Source: Erodium maritimum
Lineage: Eukaryota > Streptophyta > Magnoliopsida > Geraniales > Geraniaceae
Direction: 5' to 3'
Length of the DNA: 64,000 nucleotides
Assembly: GCA_963921825.1 (NCBI GenBank)
Contig: OY997591.1
Coordinates: 23,245,515 to 23,309,514, forward strand
Position 1 is the first letter of the stretch. Every line of letters starts with the position of its first letter. The notes beneath the pieces were generated by a model. The model saw only the letters and a program-made list of their open reading frames with translations. It was not told the DNA's origin and did not search any database. Of this stretch, positions 1 through 10,859 are shown in pieces. The translations under genes and the position numbers were made by a program.

Positions 1-337
1 TATGAGGGTCATTTGAAGCCCCAATTCTCATCCTCCAAGCCAAGCATGACAAGTGTCATGTGAGGTCACTCCTATTTAATAATTTTCCAGCTTTCCAAGA
101 TTTATCGACAAATAACCGATATTAAGCCCGAGTTTGACCGACAGTTGACTTTAACAATATTACAGTCAAACTGAAGGAAACGACCCAACTAAGCTAACCG
201 TGCTAACGGCTAAGCTTTTTGGGCCCCAGAAAGGTCCCGACTGACTTTCCGAGTCATCGGTTGACTTTTCCGGCCGAAAGCCAAACTTAGCTAGGATTCA
301 CCGGTTTTACCGGGATCGACCGGGGGCGGGTCTTACA
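1..337 (-). mobile_element. Edge of a Tekay-like chromovirus LTR
   Basis: Read on the minus strand, the block starts at 337 with TGTAAGACCCGCCCCCGG, the same opening as the chromovirus LTRs further right (TGTAAGAACCGCTCCCGG), followed by related GGTCAA and GTTGACTTTTC motifs. Only the first 337 bases of the LTR are in the window; the rest lies to the left, so solo LTR and full element cannot be told apart. It abuts LINE ORF1 sequence at 338, which suggests insertion into that retroposon. Confidence 0.7.
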
Positions 338-1750
338 ATCGGCCCCCTTCCGTGAGACAATGAGGCCTTAGGTAGGATATCCGAGGTTAGAGGCTCGAAA
401 ATAGGGAGATACTCTGGTGTTTTTCCCTAATCTATAGCATAATGCTTCTCCATTTTCACGGGTTGTAATTCCAAGAGGGAGTTGTGACACCAAGGGGCTC
501 TTGAGAGTTCCACGTTACATTCCTTGGCCGAATGTCCAAGCCGGCCATAGTTGTAACATAATGTAGGGAGTCGATCATAGGTCAGGGTGCCCCGAATCAA
601 CTCCCTAAATTCCTGGAACCTTAGGACCATGCTTCGACGAAGGGGTTGATGAACCTTTATCCAGAACCGAACCTTGACAGTTCCACCCCAACAGTGACCC
701 TACTGATTGTAGGGAAAATCTACGCATCTTCATAAGGTAGTGTCGATGACCTCCCTAGTAGCCTTGGTTCGGACCGATGGTGGGAGACCCTATGCATAAA
801 CCTAGAGCTGGATCCTATTCAGCTGGGGAAGGTCCTAAGCCCTCGGATCCAGGATATCCCCCAACATCAGCAGATATCCGTTGAAGCACCTTGGTTCATT
901 GTACCTCACCCATTCTCGAGCCTTTTGATAGTCAAAATATAACCCATACACTCTAGGCTCCAGATCCTTCATGACCAGCCTTGACACTACTCACCCTCAT
1001 GCTCGTGTGCTCACCTTGAGCATAAAATCCTTGCGAGGTGATGTTGGAGATAACAAACGCCCGACCATGACATATTAATTTCGGGCGATGATAGTAGGGT
1101 CTATCGACGTGAGGGGCACGACAACCTCCAAGCCTCGTCTTCAATGATAGAATAGGTCGAGAAGTCTGCCTGCAGGTTGATCATAGAAGGATCTGATTCC
1201 CTTATAGACACACCACTTATAGGCACCAACGGACTCACGGAAACAGGACATTCCTAAGTCAGAGGCACAACTAGATTGTTCAAGGAGATGGAATTAGGGT
1301 TTGGAACCCTAAAAGCAATCGAGCTCCCAGCTCCCGTAAACAAGACCTTCCGAGTTAAGTGTGGCAGCAAGGCGAAGGAGGCGGTCTATATGAGAGGCGC
1401 TCCTATGTCCGACCCAAAAGAAGACACTACCATCGTCGAGGATGCCATGGGATGTTCTGGAGGAGGAGGGATCGATGGTCAGGGAAGTAACGCGGTCGTA
1501 GGAGGAGGAGGAGGAGAGTCGATGGATGCCAAAACCTTGGGTTTGCGTTTCTTCTTCTCTCGAATCGGTCGGGAAAAGCCAAAAGGTGGGCGTGGGGGCA
1601 TTATCATGGCCCCAAAGGGAACAAACAAGATAATGGAGCGAGGGCCATTGAATGAGAGGGCAACGTAGGCAGTGTTATGGCCGCGAGTAGTCGCAATCGA
1701 CAAATAGGACTAAGGTTTAGGGTAGGCTAGACTAATCTAGAGAGAAACAT
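338..1750 (-). mobile_element. ORF1-only LINE-derived retroposon, copy i (decayed)
   Basis: Minus-strand remnant of a plant L1-type ORF1. At 427-630 the translation contains VLRFQEF and a knuckle-like CYNYGRLGHSAKEC (CX4GHX4C; the other cysteine of the usual CX2CX4HX4C is replaced by tyrosine). About 1479-1703 codes for the basic, proline-rich N-terminal region (RPIREKKKRKPKVL), resembling the copy at 10.9-12.6 kb. The DUF4283 part between them is broken by stops in all frames. The 3' end is cut by the LTR at 337. No endonuclease or reverse transcriptase motif is visible. In this family ORF1 binds LINE RNA; this copy cannot make a whole protein. Confidence 0.6.
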
Positions 1751-2793
1751 ACGCGAGACCGAGAAGAGTACACATGCATCAGGTTAGATTAATACACTAC
1801 TAAAAAAATATTAAGGCTAATATATGATGTTATTGTGGTGATATATATTTACAATGTCATCTATGGTAAATGGATCTTATGTTGTAGAATATAAATAAAA
1901 CATCAAGAATAAATAAATGTAACATAAGGATAAAAAAAGTGTAATAATGATCTTTGAGTTTTAAATATTAAGTTCATATTTGTGACAAAATTATTATATT
2001 TATATCACAGAATACTTGAACCCAAAATCAGGTGTTATATTTTTTTGATCCGTGTGCTATAGCTTTTTGTTTCTGGTATTATTTTGATTTACAATTTACA
2101 ACGGATAATGCCCTTATATATGTAATATAAATATAAATATTTATTATTTAATATTTGAAAAATATTTTTGAATAGGGCTCATTTTTTTTGTATAAAAATA
2201 GTTTTTATTATACGAAAGAAACTTATTTACTTTTTATTCATTTAACGAATTTAGTAATTACTCACTAGATTTAGCTCTGCAAGAGAAAACACCCCCTAAA
2301 CCTTAGTCCCTGGCAACAACTCTCTCTTCACAACTTTCTCTCTTTGTCACTCATTTCTCTCTCTCTTACTCCTATGGAGTTACTCATTTTGCCTCCTAAT
2401 CTAGGGCAGACACTATCGAGTTTGGCATGCTCCGAGTATCGTGTTTGGGAGGCTATTTTAGGTTACTTAGTTGGGGGCTGATCCGACGGCGATTTACGGA
2501 GGCTAGAACAATCTGGTTCGACTAGAAATATCAGAGAAGCCAAATCTCACTGAGCATGATCCATTCTCCTTACCACATCTAAACCAAATTCCATCTCAGG
2601 GAGAGGCTTCGCATATGATCCCAGTGGCTCAAGACGTTGGGCCGTCAATACCAAAAACTCCCCGCTATGCAAGTTACGAGTTTCAGAAGAACTAACATCG
2701 CATGTCTCTATTTTTTATGTTCGTTCTTATGGTTATTTTTTTATTGTCTACGATACAAAATAGATTTACTCTACATTATATTCGTTCTTATGA
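1751..2793. other. AT-rich gene-free stretch
   Basis: Bases 1790-2280 are very AT-rich with short A and T runs and no coding signal. Bases 2280-2640 hold a CT-rich patch followed by short open frames. The 67-codon frame at 2637-2840 encodes a hydrophobic low-complexity peptide and is probably chance. I recognise nothing here. Confidence 0.5.
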
Positions 2794-4400
2794 TTTTTTT
2801 AAAGGAAAACATTATATTAATAATTAAAGCCACAATATAGAGACCGTGATGCTTGTACCAAGCTATAGATACTGAACTTGAAATCCAAAAAGAAACGAAC
2901 AAATACTAAAAACGAAAATAGTGTCAATAACATTCTCCAGTCAACCCTCGATAATGCTCCTATCAAGTTGGAAGACGACCTTCCAAGTAGTAGCTGGCAG
3001 GAGAGACGACGACGGGTTTGGCACACCTTTAAAGACTAACGAATATGCTCAAGTGGACTATGCATTCGATAGCCCAACTTCTGATGTCCTATCTTGGATA
3101 GTTACGATGGTTTCGGCTTCCAACAAGCATACGACTACCAAATATATACAATATGGAACATGTGCTACCCTTTGTATGGTACGGGGAGCACATTCGAGCT
3201 CCAACTTTTCTCATTCTCATGTGAGAAGGGGAAAGGGATAAACCTTCTCCTCGCATGAATGCTACTTAGCTCCATCGTGCCCGTCTCCTGGATTTCTTCA
3301 AATCTGAGGCCCGCACCTTCCGTCTCGGATCTCCCTTGCTCTCCGTGATATTAGGAATCACACCATGCTCACCACGTTCCCGACTGACGTTAGGCACTAT
3401 ATCTCGTAGTTCTTATGATTCCGTTACAGACCAATTGGGCTTTTGGTAGTCCGCTTCAGGCTTGGGCTCGGGCCCTATGTCCCTTATTTTGGCCTGAGGC
3501 TATCAGTCTAGCCGGAACAACCCCTTCGTTATAGGGTATGACGTTTCCTTGGAGCCACCGAAACCTGTCATGACCGGTTGACGACATTCTCGAAAATAGG
3601 CCACAACCCCCTAAGTTCCCAATACAGTTGCAGAACACGTAGTTGTCCCTGAGCATTTCGTAGAAAAAGCTCGACCTCTAGGAGGTCTCCCCTACCCCGA
3701 TCTCTAAAATTATGTTACAACGTAGCGGATTGGCTACTTTGATCTGACCCAAATCCAGAGAAAGTCGGCCTAATATAAACCTTGGGTGTCTCTTTCCACC
3801 GCCAAGCATACTCTAGTGAATTTCCAATACAAAAATATGTTTGCATGTTCATCACCTCAAAAGGTAGCTTCAAAGCCCGAACCTGATGGTGGTATGGGAG
3901 AATATTATCCCTTTGGGCTTTCATACGCAGTGAGAGTTCATTCAGGGCCAACAAAGTGTCACGAAAAGTTCATGGTTGTCCTTTGAGGACTCGGTTCTTA
4001 ATCTGTTTATCCCAAAAAAGAAACCTAGGATCCCCTCCCTCATCCTAGGGGTCGCACTACTGCGTCCAAAGTCTTCCATAAAATCCTCATAACATCAGCA
4101 ATGACACCTAACTTATAGGTCTTGCCCATGAATGAGGTCAAATAGTCTTAGTATGTGTATTGTTGCCCCTGCTTTAGTCGTGAAGAGGTTGCTCAAAATG
4201 GAAGTCGAGTCGGCCTCCGAGTCTCCACATTTTTGGCCCATTTAAAAAAAAGGGTTCATCCAAGCCTGTGCTCTCTGCCTCCTTCAGAGACATCAATGGT
4301 ATTGTAAGAGTTTCTCCTATTTAGTCGAAATGGAGTTACTCGAGAGAGAAGTCAGAGAGTATTGTATCGTCGCCTCCATGTTTATTGAAATCCTAGAAAG
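2794..4400 (-). mobile_element. LINE ORF1 (DUF4283) fragment, copy ii (decayed)
   Basis: Minus-strand LINE-derived segment. The 3' edge is suggested by a seven-T run at 2794-2800 (an A tail on the minus strand). DUF4283-like blocks are readable in pieces in different frames: YKLGVIADVMRILWKTL near 4100, FWDKQIKNRVLKG and TFRDTLLALNE around 3920-4010, and VRALKLPFEVMNMQT near 3850. These match the order of DUF4283 (a basic start, a hydrophobic core, then a WV-type segment). Frameshifts and stops separate the blocks. No zinc knuckle survives convincingly, and the 5' limit near 4400 is an estimate. This is a different subfamily from copies i, iii, iv and vi. Confidence 0.5.
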
Positions 4401-4752
4401 TGTTTTCGCATAGAGAAAACTCACGGACACTATAGTCCTCATACACAACTTAATAAAAGCATTACCGTACAATATCATGATAGAGTTAACGTATAGTTAT
4501 GCGTATAATCATTAAAAGAAGTAAGATTGGTTTCATATGATTTTAATTTTTTTACAAAATAAAGTTTATTTTGAAAATAACAAAACGTTTAAATTTGTGT
4601 ATGTTAGATAGATCTCGAATAATGTTGACGACTTTAAGAATATTTAACTTCAAGAACTTAAACAACAACCGTGAAGATAAATTAAAAGTCAATAAGATTG
4701 ATATCAAAAATTGAACTATGGGAAAATATCATCTTGTTACCGTGCAAAACTA

Positions 4753-5665
4753 TTTTTTTTTTTGATAAATGATGAATTTATTAAATCTTTTTACCCCAAG
4801 GTGGGGAAAAGAGAGAGGACCGCTAAAAAGCTATCCCAAATAACCTTCAAAAGAAACTCTACCACAAAGTGATAATAGAACCTTCCTAAAACACGAAAAA
4901 ACAAATAAGAAAAGAGACACCGGCCTAATACTAATCGATAGAGGGAGGAACGTCATCTTTAAATTCTATCTGTAGCAAAGTCCCCGTGGCGACCAAATGT
5001 CTCCACACCTCATTTCTACACTGAGCCTCAAGCAACTCCTTGTCACTCAAACAACGTGAACGAGTCGTCACTGTAAAGGTCTGCTGAGGTTTCTTCCTTA
5101 TTTTCCCTTTGCCTTTCTTCAAAGTTTCCGGTGACAACACGGGAAATTCCTGGTCGAAACGTGAATGTAAAGGAAGGGAGGGTGTCGGAGGCACAACCGA
5201 CAAAGGTTGACCATCCTCAAAGCTGAAAGAAACGCTCCCGTTAGAAGGTTTCGCAGGCCCGATAACTTCAGATCCTAAAACAAAAAAAGGAAGTGAAGTT
5301 TGATTTGGGCTTGTACTTGGCCGGCCCATAACAGCCAGCCTAGTCTCACCCATATCAACCACTGGACCGGACTGACCAGGCCCAATAACAGGCCCAGTCA
5401 AATCCAGTCCAACAGCACCGTCTTCGTGCTCGCAAGCCAACTCCTCAACCTCGAGCTCAGTCACGTTCTCAGCAACCATATCCTCAACTACTAAAACTTT
5501 CAGCCCAGTTAGAGGCCCAAACTCCACGCCCAGACCAGATGCAGAAACGTCTTCGTCACGGGTGCTGTGAGCGCCACCCAAAATAGAGTCCATGCGAAGA
5601 TCACGCAGTTGTGATTTTTGTATTGAATTCGAAATCAACTAAGATCCGCGATTCACGGGATCACG
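4753..5665 (-). mobile_element. LINE-derived 3' segment with T-run boundary
   Basis: An 11-base T run (4753-4763) marks what looks like the poly(A) end of a minus-strand retroposon. Next to it is TGATAAATGATGAATTTATT, a motif typical of plant L1 3' ends; similar ends occur at 32759, 41055, 44100 and 52669. The segment includes the open frame at 4931-5638 and is cut on its 5' side by the solo LTR at 5671. The sequence resuming at 8995 is presumably its continuation, but I could not read a domain there. Confidence 0.5.
4931..5638 (-). CDS. 235-codon ORF, probable LINE ORF1 tail
   Basis: The frame runs from MISNSIQKS to PPSID without a stop and is one of the longest clean frames in the window outside the chromoviruses. 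I do not recognise a domain. The protein is low in complexity: acidic in the first third (LVVEDMVAENVTELEVEE), rich in glycine, proline and serine in the middle, and basic near 170-190 (LKKGKGKIRKKPQQ). That layout fits the linker and C-terminal tail that follow the zinc knuckle in plant LINE ORF1, and the frame sits just upstream of a LINE-like 3' end. A similar basic TTRS-containing stretch occurs at 44336-44575. It could instead be chance coding in GC-rich sequence. No promoter or intron is evident, so I do not regard it as a host gene. Confidence 0.3.
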   Translation of the reverse strand: MISNSIQKSQLRDLRMDSILGGAHSTRDEDVSASGLGVEFGPLTGLKVLVVEDMVAENVTELEVEELACEHEDGAVGLDLTGPVIGPGQSGPVVDMGETRLAVMGRPSTSPNQTSLPFFVLGSEVIGPAKPSNGSVSFSFEDGQPLSVVPPTPSLPLHSRFDQEFPVLSPETLKKGKGKIRKKPQQTFTVTTRSRCLSDKELLEAQCRNEVWRHLVATGTLLQIEFKDDVPPSID

Positions 5666-7394
5666 GATCCTGTAATAACCACTCCCGGTCAACGCCAGTC
5701 AAACCTGCGAAAAACAGGAAATTTTAAAAATTTTAAGACTGACACTTAATTGAACCTAAAATGACCCCGAGTGTCATACCGGACTTAGGTTGACCCCGTT
5801 ATCGACCAAAGTGAGTTCAGGGGGACTCAGGGCAACTTTCTGATCAAGTTGGGAATTGTTGACTTTTCGCCGGAAAAGTCAACCGAGCGACGTTTTGGTC
5901 CATTCGAGGACCGTTTTGGATCCAAAAATCTTAGCCGTCGTCGCAGCGTTCTTAGTTGAGCCGTTTCCTTGTAGCCCGTCAAGTTTCGTAATTTTTGGGG
6001 AAAAGTGCTCGTTCGGGGCCCGAAACGTCCGTTTTTCGCGAATCTGATTGGAAAATATCTTCTAGATATTGTTCCAAAAAGGGGTGGGACCCACCTTTCC
6101 ACTTGTCAACCAAGTGTTGGTGTTAGGTTTTGGGGGGAAAATGAAAGGGAGACTACAAGGGGGGTTCGGCCATGGGGTAAAACAAAGAGAAAAAAATAGA
6201 AAAAAGGAGAGAGAGTTAGAGAGAGAAGGAGAAGAAGGAAGAGAGAAGCTAGGGTTTGTGTTGCCACTATTCACGTCATCCATCCATTGGATCGTCTCAA
6301 GGCTAGGAGGAAGTGCACTCCCCTCGTTCTCCTCTACGGTATACACCAAACCGATTCTCGTTTTGTTAAATTTTGGAAGTTAGGGTTTTTGTAAAACTCT
6401 TAGTTTAGGGTGTTTGAGGTTGGGGGAATTGTTGGAGACGTTTTGGAGGTGTTTGGAGGTGAAGGGGAACGTTTTCCAGCGACCGGGAGCTCGGGAGGAG
6501 CTCCGGCCACCATAGGGGGTGGCCGGCCACCATGTGAGGTGGCTGGCCGGAGCTAGGGTCGGCCACCACCATGGTGGGCCGGGCCCATTTAAGCCCTAGG
6601 ACCCACGGCCAAGTTGGGCTGGGTGGGGCCCACGTGCTCGGGTGCTCGGGTTTAGTGTTCGGGAGGTTTAAAACGTTCCCCGGACCATTTATCCATAACC
6701 GAATCGAAAATTGGAACTAAATTAGAAAAGTTATAATTAATGGGTTTTAGAAACTTGAAACGGTAATTAATTGAATCGGATGTCGGAATTCGATTATGTC
6801 AAGTACATTGGGACCCTTGAATTATTCTAAGACCGTAGAAACGAAAACGGGAATTTTTGGATCCCCGGAAGGGCATTTACAAAACCCGGGCAGATTCGCC
6901 ATGTCGGGCGAATCGGGCCTTTACGGGTCCCTTATCGACAATGTCGAGTATTTGGGGAGTTTGGGAGTGATCGACATTGTCGGGGTTAAGTTTGGGCATC
7001 AAGTTTAATGATTTTCAGTTTATTCCTGCGAGTTGTTAAGTGCCTTCAAATTGTGTTCTTTTAGATCGTGCCACGGACCGAGGCAAGGGAAAGCTGGGTG
7101 AGTGACTGAGATCATCACGGGAGCTCGTTGGTTGGCTTTTGGTAAACACGCACGAGGTAGGGAAAAGTAGCCGGATCTCGGCCCTGACTAGGGAAAGTTA
7201 ACAGTAGAATTGCATGTGACACCATGGTGTCGTGGGTTAAGTAAGTTTATTTGAATATTAGAAAAGCATGGTACGGGAACGTAATGATTATTGGAAAATC
7301 ATGTGACACTTAGTAGTGTCGTAGGAGCAGAGAACTTAGCGATATTAGAATTACTGGAGGCATATGACCATGCTCGGAGATTGACTGTTTACTT

Positions 7395-8065
7395 TACGTC
7401 TTGGGTGGCCATGAGAGCCCGTGAGTTACTGTTGGTGTATCTTGGGAGGCCATGAGTGCATGTGGGGTTGTTGAACCCGTGTCTTTACTGTTGGTGTGTC
7501 TTGAGAGGCCATGAGTGCCCGTGGGGTTGTTAAACCCGTGTCTTTACTGTGGGTGTGTCCTGAGAGGCCATGAGTGCCCGTGGGGTTGTTGAACCCGTGT
7601 CTTTACCTTTGGTGTTTTGGGTGGCCATGAGTGCCCGTGGGGTTGTTGAACCCGTGTCCTTATTGTTGATGTCTTGGGTGGCCATGAGAGCCCGTGTTTT
7701 ACTGTTGGAGTCTTGGGTGGCCATGAGTGACCGTGGGGTTGTTGAACCCGTGTCTTTACTGTTGGTGTCTTGGGAGGCTGTGGGTGCATGTTGGTTGTTG
7801 AGCCTGTGAGTTACTGTTGGTGGTTTTGAGTGGCCGTGAGTGCTTGTGGGTTGTTGAGCCTGTGACTTACTGTTGGTGGTTTTGAGTGCCCGTGGGGTTG
7901 TTGAGCCCGAGAGTTACTGTTTGTGGTTTTGAGTGGCCGTGAGTGCCCGTGGGGTTGTTGAGCCCGTGAGTTACTGTTGGTGTATCTTGGGAGGCCGTGA
8001 GTGCCTGTGGGGTGGTTGAGTCCGTGTTTTACGTTTGGTGTCTGGGGTGGCCATGAGTGCCCGTG
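7395..8065 (+). repeat. 57-59 bp minisatellite in solo LTR
   Basis: About eleven tandem copies built around GGCCATGAGTGCCCGTGGGG followed by TTGTTGAACCCGTG and a GTCTT-containing spacer. Core starts at 7448, 7507, 7566 and 7623 give the period. The same unit recurs in the LTRs of A (14350-14610), B (22638-22890 and 30345-30720) and the distal piece of A's 3' LTR (31543-31760). The long open frames seen here on both strands are by-products of the repeat. Confidence 0.85.
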
Positions 8066-8257
8066 GAGTGCTGAACTTGTGTTGTTGCTGTTGTTGAACT
8101 TTGTTTGCGGTTGTGATTGTGATTGTGGTTACCTGAGGTTGGGGGCCCGCTTCATGAAACGGGGGTCCACGAGCACACGCGTCTACATTTTCAGACGGGG
8201 TAGGGGGCCCGCCCGTCAAGAAAGGGGTCCTGGCCGCGCGTGTGTGGTTTCGGGTTG

Positions 8258-8410
8258 TGAGCATTCTTTGGCTGGCTTACGAGTTAGAGTCTCGGTAAGT
8301 TGCGAGCATTCTTCGGCTGGCCTGACCGAGTTAGAGTCTCGGGAGGTTGCGAGCGTTCTTTGGCTGGCCTGACCGAGTTAGAGTCTCGGGAGGTTGCGAG
8401 CGTTCTTTGG
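8258..8410 (+). repeat. About 48 bp tandem repeat in solo LTR
   Basis: Three to four copies of a unit containing GTTGCGAGC, TTCTTTGGCTGGC and GAGTTAGAGTCTCGG. It occupies the place where A carries a 119-bp repeat and B a 44-bp repeat. Confidence 0.75.
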
Positions 8411-8994
8411 CACTGAGCAGATGGCAGCTGGTATGCGATCCTTTGTGATCTTGTTTGGTGTGCGATCCTTTGTGATCTTGGGTGTTGCGTGGTGGTCTTT
8501 TGAGTCCTTGGAAGGGGTCGTGATCGTTGTGTCGGGTCTACTTTACGTGTCAGAGTGTTGAGTTGGTCAAGGAAGGTAACAGTGGGCGTGCGTTCAGTCG
8601 GAGTACTTGGGTTGGGGATAGTGTTCCCCGGTGTTGAGTTTGTTGTTGGTGTTACCGGCATTGTCTGCTAATTATGCCGTAGTCAGCCTGTTATCCGTGG
8701 TGGTAAGCGAACGCTCACCCCTAGCTGCTTTTCCTACAGGTACCGTTCGCAGGCTGGACTAGGTGAGCTTCTGAAGCTTGGAGAGCTAGAAGCGGGATTC
8801 TGGGTTTATTTTGAGTCTAGCGACGTATACCATGTTTTTGTCCACTTGTTGGGACTGATTTTGAGTTGTAAATATTATTTTGTTGAACAAATGGTGATTT
8901 TAAAGTGATCTATGAAAAGGGTTTCAAAATGTTTTATTATTTTAAATGTTCGCGTCCCGAGTTCGGTTTACTGAAATTGGGGCGTGACAGATCC

Positions 8995-9240
8995 CTTCTG
9001 ATTCATGTAGATCTTCCACGCGTTTATCAACGACGCACCGAGAAACAAGCTCGAAGACATCCAAAACTATTATTATCAGTTTACTACCCTAGCCTGTTTT
9101 TTCTCTATTATCCTGGCTAACTTTTATTATCAGTTTAGTCATTGTCGTCTCACTCCATTAATTTTATACTTGAAAAGACCTATATACTCTTGACTTTTAA
9201 GCTTCTAATATACCTGAACTCTGTGTGTGTATAATTAACC
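8995..9240. other. Flank of solo LTR, nothing recognised
   Basis: Sequence following the GATCC duplication, probably the continuation of the LINE-derived piece that ends at 5665. A short open frame (8905-9120) straddles the LTR end and is not a gene. Confidence 0.4.
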
Positions 9241-10077
9241 TACTCTAAACGAGAGAAGTAGAGAACGAGGGAGAAGAAGTTGTCGGTCGGAGAAGAAGCT
9301 ATCGGAGAAGAACGAGGGAGAATAAGTTCGTGCAACTGGCGTCAAAAAATGGGAAAAGTAATTATTCGAAAAATTATTGTGTTATTTCTGTAGAAGATCG
9401 TTAAGTTATGGTTTAGTTTCTACTGATTTCTCTGTGGAGTAAAGCTCGATTTGTTGGAGATTCTGTACAGAAGCGTAGTGGTCGACAAGCAGAACCTAGA
9501 GTTGTGTTTGTCCCCATTCTGGAATCTAGGGTTTGTTTTCAAATTTTCCGGGGGGGGGGGGGGATTTTTGGGAGCTGCAAATGATTATAAAGGGGTACTG
9601 TGAACAACATTCTGAGCAGTGAAGAGTGTAGCTACTTCAAGATTTTGGACATGGTTTATCAGTTAGGGTGTGAGACCACATGCACTTTGAATTATAGAAA
9701 GAATGAGTTAGTTATGGAAATACAGAGTGATTAGGGTGTAATGACACTGTTGAAGGAGTATAATGCTAAAGAGGAAGCTATTCCTCTGTACATAGTCAAG
9801 AAGAATGTTGAAGGAGCATTAAATATTGTGTCTTCATCTGGGAAGATTTTGGGAGGCACAAAGGTGAAGAAAATGAGGACTATTGGTCTATACAAGTGAA
9901 AAAATGTATGAGTGAAATTGTTTAATAATGAGGTTGAATACTTCAAGAAGGATGAGTTATTGGGTCTAATAAAAGTTGGGTATAAACTAGACAAGGTATC
10001 ATGTGCGGATGGCAAGAGGATTATCGAAATAGTCTAAAGTGACAGTAAAGAGGTGGAACAACCAACATGTATGTAAC
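9240..10077 (+). pseudogene. MULE-associated PB1-like domain relic
   Basis: Reading across interrupted frames, 9610-9820 gives a block with the pattern FKILDMVYQLGCETTC, then LNYRKNELVMEIQSD, then KEEAIPLYIVKK. This follows the usual order of the PB1-like N-terminal domain found in plant Mutator-like transposases and their relatives (hydrophobic helix, LGY-like turn, acidic D, then IPLYV strand). A second block near 9925-10035 (EVEYFKKDELLGLIKVGYKL) may be a duplicate or the true domain start. Stops interrupt both. No transposase catalytic region or convincing terminal inverted repeats were found. A 14-base G run lies at 9550-9563. The family call is an inference from pattern alone. Confidence 0.35.
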
Positions 10078-10213
10078 TGTTAATCTTTTAGAATTGTTGG
10101 AAATACAAATTTTGATTGTGAAAGTTATTACCATGAAAGTTATTCAGGGATGCAAAGGTGTTTAAGAACCTGTTCACTGGATATGCAGCTATAATTGGCT
10201 TTCAGTTTATCTT

Positions 10214-10579
10214 TTAGACAACAATCGCTTTCACCTTTACAAGTCTATCGTCTAAATGTTTCCTTTTCTCATACATAAGCAACAATTTCTTCCCAAATTT
10301 GCATGTCTTTGGATCAATCCAACGGAAAAACTTGCACTTCGTTTCAGTCTATAAAAAATAATACAACAAACCCTAAATCAACCTAAAACTCTGAAATTAA
10401 AAAATAAAGATTCATCCGAAAAATATATTTCAAAACTTCTAACTTACCATGAAATTCCTACAACTAGCAAACCTTATTCCAGGATTTAACTTCCCCGTTG
10501 AGGTTCGTATGAGTGCTTCAACTCCATAGTAGTAGAACAACTCTCCTTCAAACTTCTTCTTCCCGTTCCACATGTTCAT
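10214..10579 (-). pseudogene. GRF-type zinc-finger protein, two-exon relic
   Basis: Minus-strand exon 1 (10579-10448) reads MNMWNGKKKFEGEL and then FYYYGVEALIRTSTGKLN and PGIRFASCRNFM. It ends at a consensus donor, ATG|GTAAGT. A 99-bp intron (10447-10349) ends in TTTATAG, and exon 2 (10348-10214) reads TETKCKFFRWIDPKTCKFGK and then KLLLMYEKRKHL to a stop. This is the GRF zinc-finger layout: a CxCG-like start, a TS-T-NPGRxFxxC core and CxFFxWxD. The two N-terminal metal-binding cysteines appear as tyrosines (YYYG for CxCG), so metal binding is probably lost. GRF fingers bind single-stranded nucleic acid and are often amplified or captured by plant transposons. The PB1-like relic upstream hints at such a capture. 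Confidence 0.55.
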
Positions 10580-10859
10580 CAACGCAGACCAAGTTTTCGA
10601 TTACTTCTCCACCCAAGCTTCACCCCCTCGATTTCGATTTCGATTTTGATCTTTGCATCCACAACTCAACAAAAATCAGTTCTACTCAACAACCACACGA
10701 TGGACATGTTATAACGACGATAAGGGGTAGTTTAGGCATTAAGATGAGTAAGTTTTCACGTGAATCACACATGTAAGCATTTTTTGTTTAAAAATGGACG
10801 ACAATGACTAAATTGATGATAATTTTTTTCCAGGATAACGAAAAAAAACAAATTAGAAT

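Larger units (their letters stand above)
5671..8989 (+). mobile_element. Solo LTR of a Tekay-like chromovirus
   Basis: The element begins TGTAATAACCACTCCCGG and ends GGGGCGTGACA, the two ends shared by the LTRs of elements A and B. It is 3,319 bp long and flanked by a perfect 5-bp duplication, GATCC (5666-5670 and 8990-8994). There is no primer site or coding region after it, so it is a solo LTR left by LTR-LTR recombination. Inside are a purine-rich leader near 6180-6260, a 57-59 bp minisatellite (7395-8065), a second repeat (8258-8410) and the conserved hairpin/pyrimidine block near 8700-8745. It is plainly diverged from A and B and is a separate subfamily. Confidence 0.9.

Noticed and set aside
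2637-2840. 67-codon hydrophobic frame as a small membrane protein
   Set aside because: Low-complexity AT-rich sequence leading into a T-run; no start context or homologue recognised.
7530-7809. Overlapping open frames on both strands (for example 7544-7789 minus, 7570-7809 plus)
   Set aside because: They are produced by the 57-59 bp minisatellite; the peptides simply repeat GHSWPPKTP or VAMSARGVVEPV-like units.
8284-8661. 125-codon minus-strand frame, with a relative at 22886-23419 (177 codons)
   Set aside because: Both lie in LTR tandem arrays; the peptides repeat and vary with the array and do not represent a protein family.
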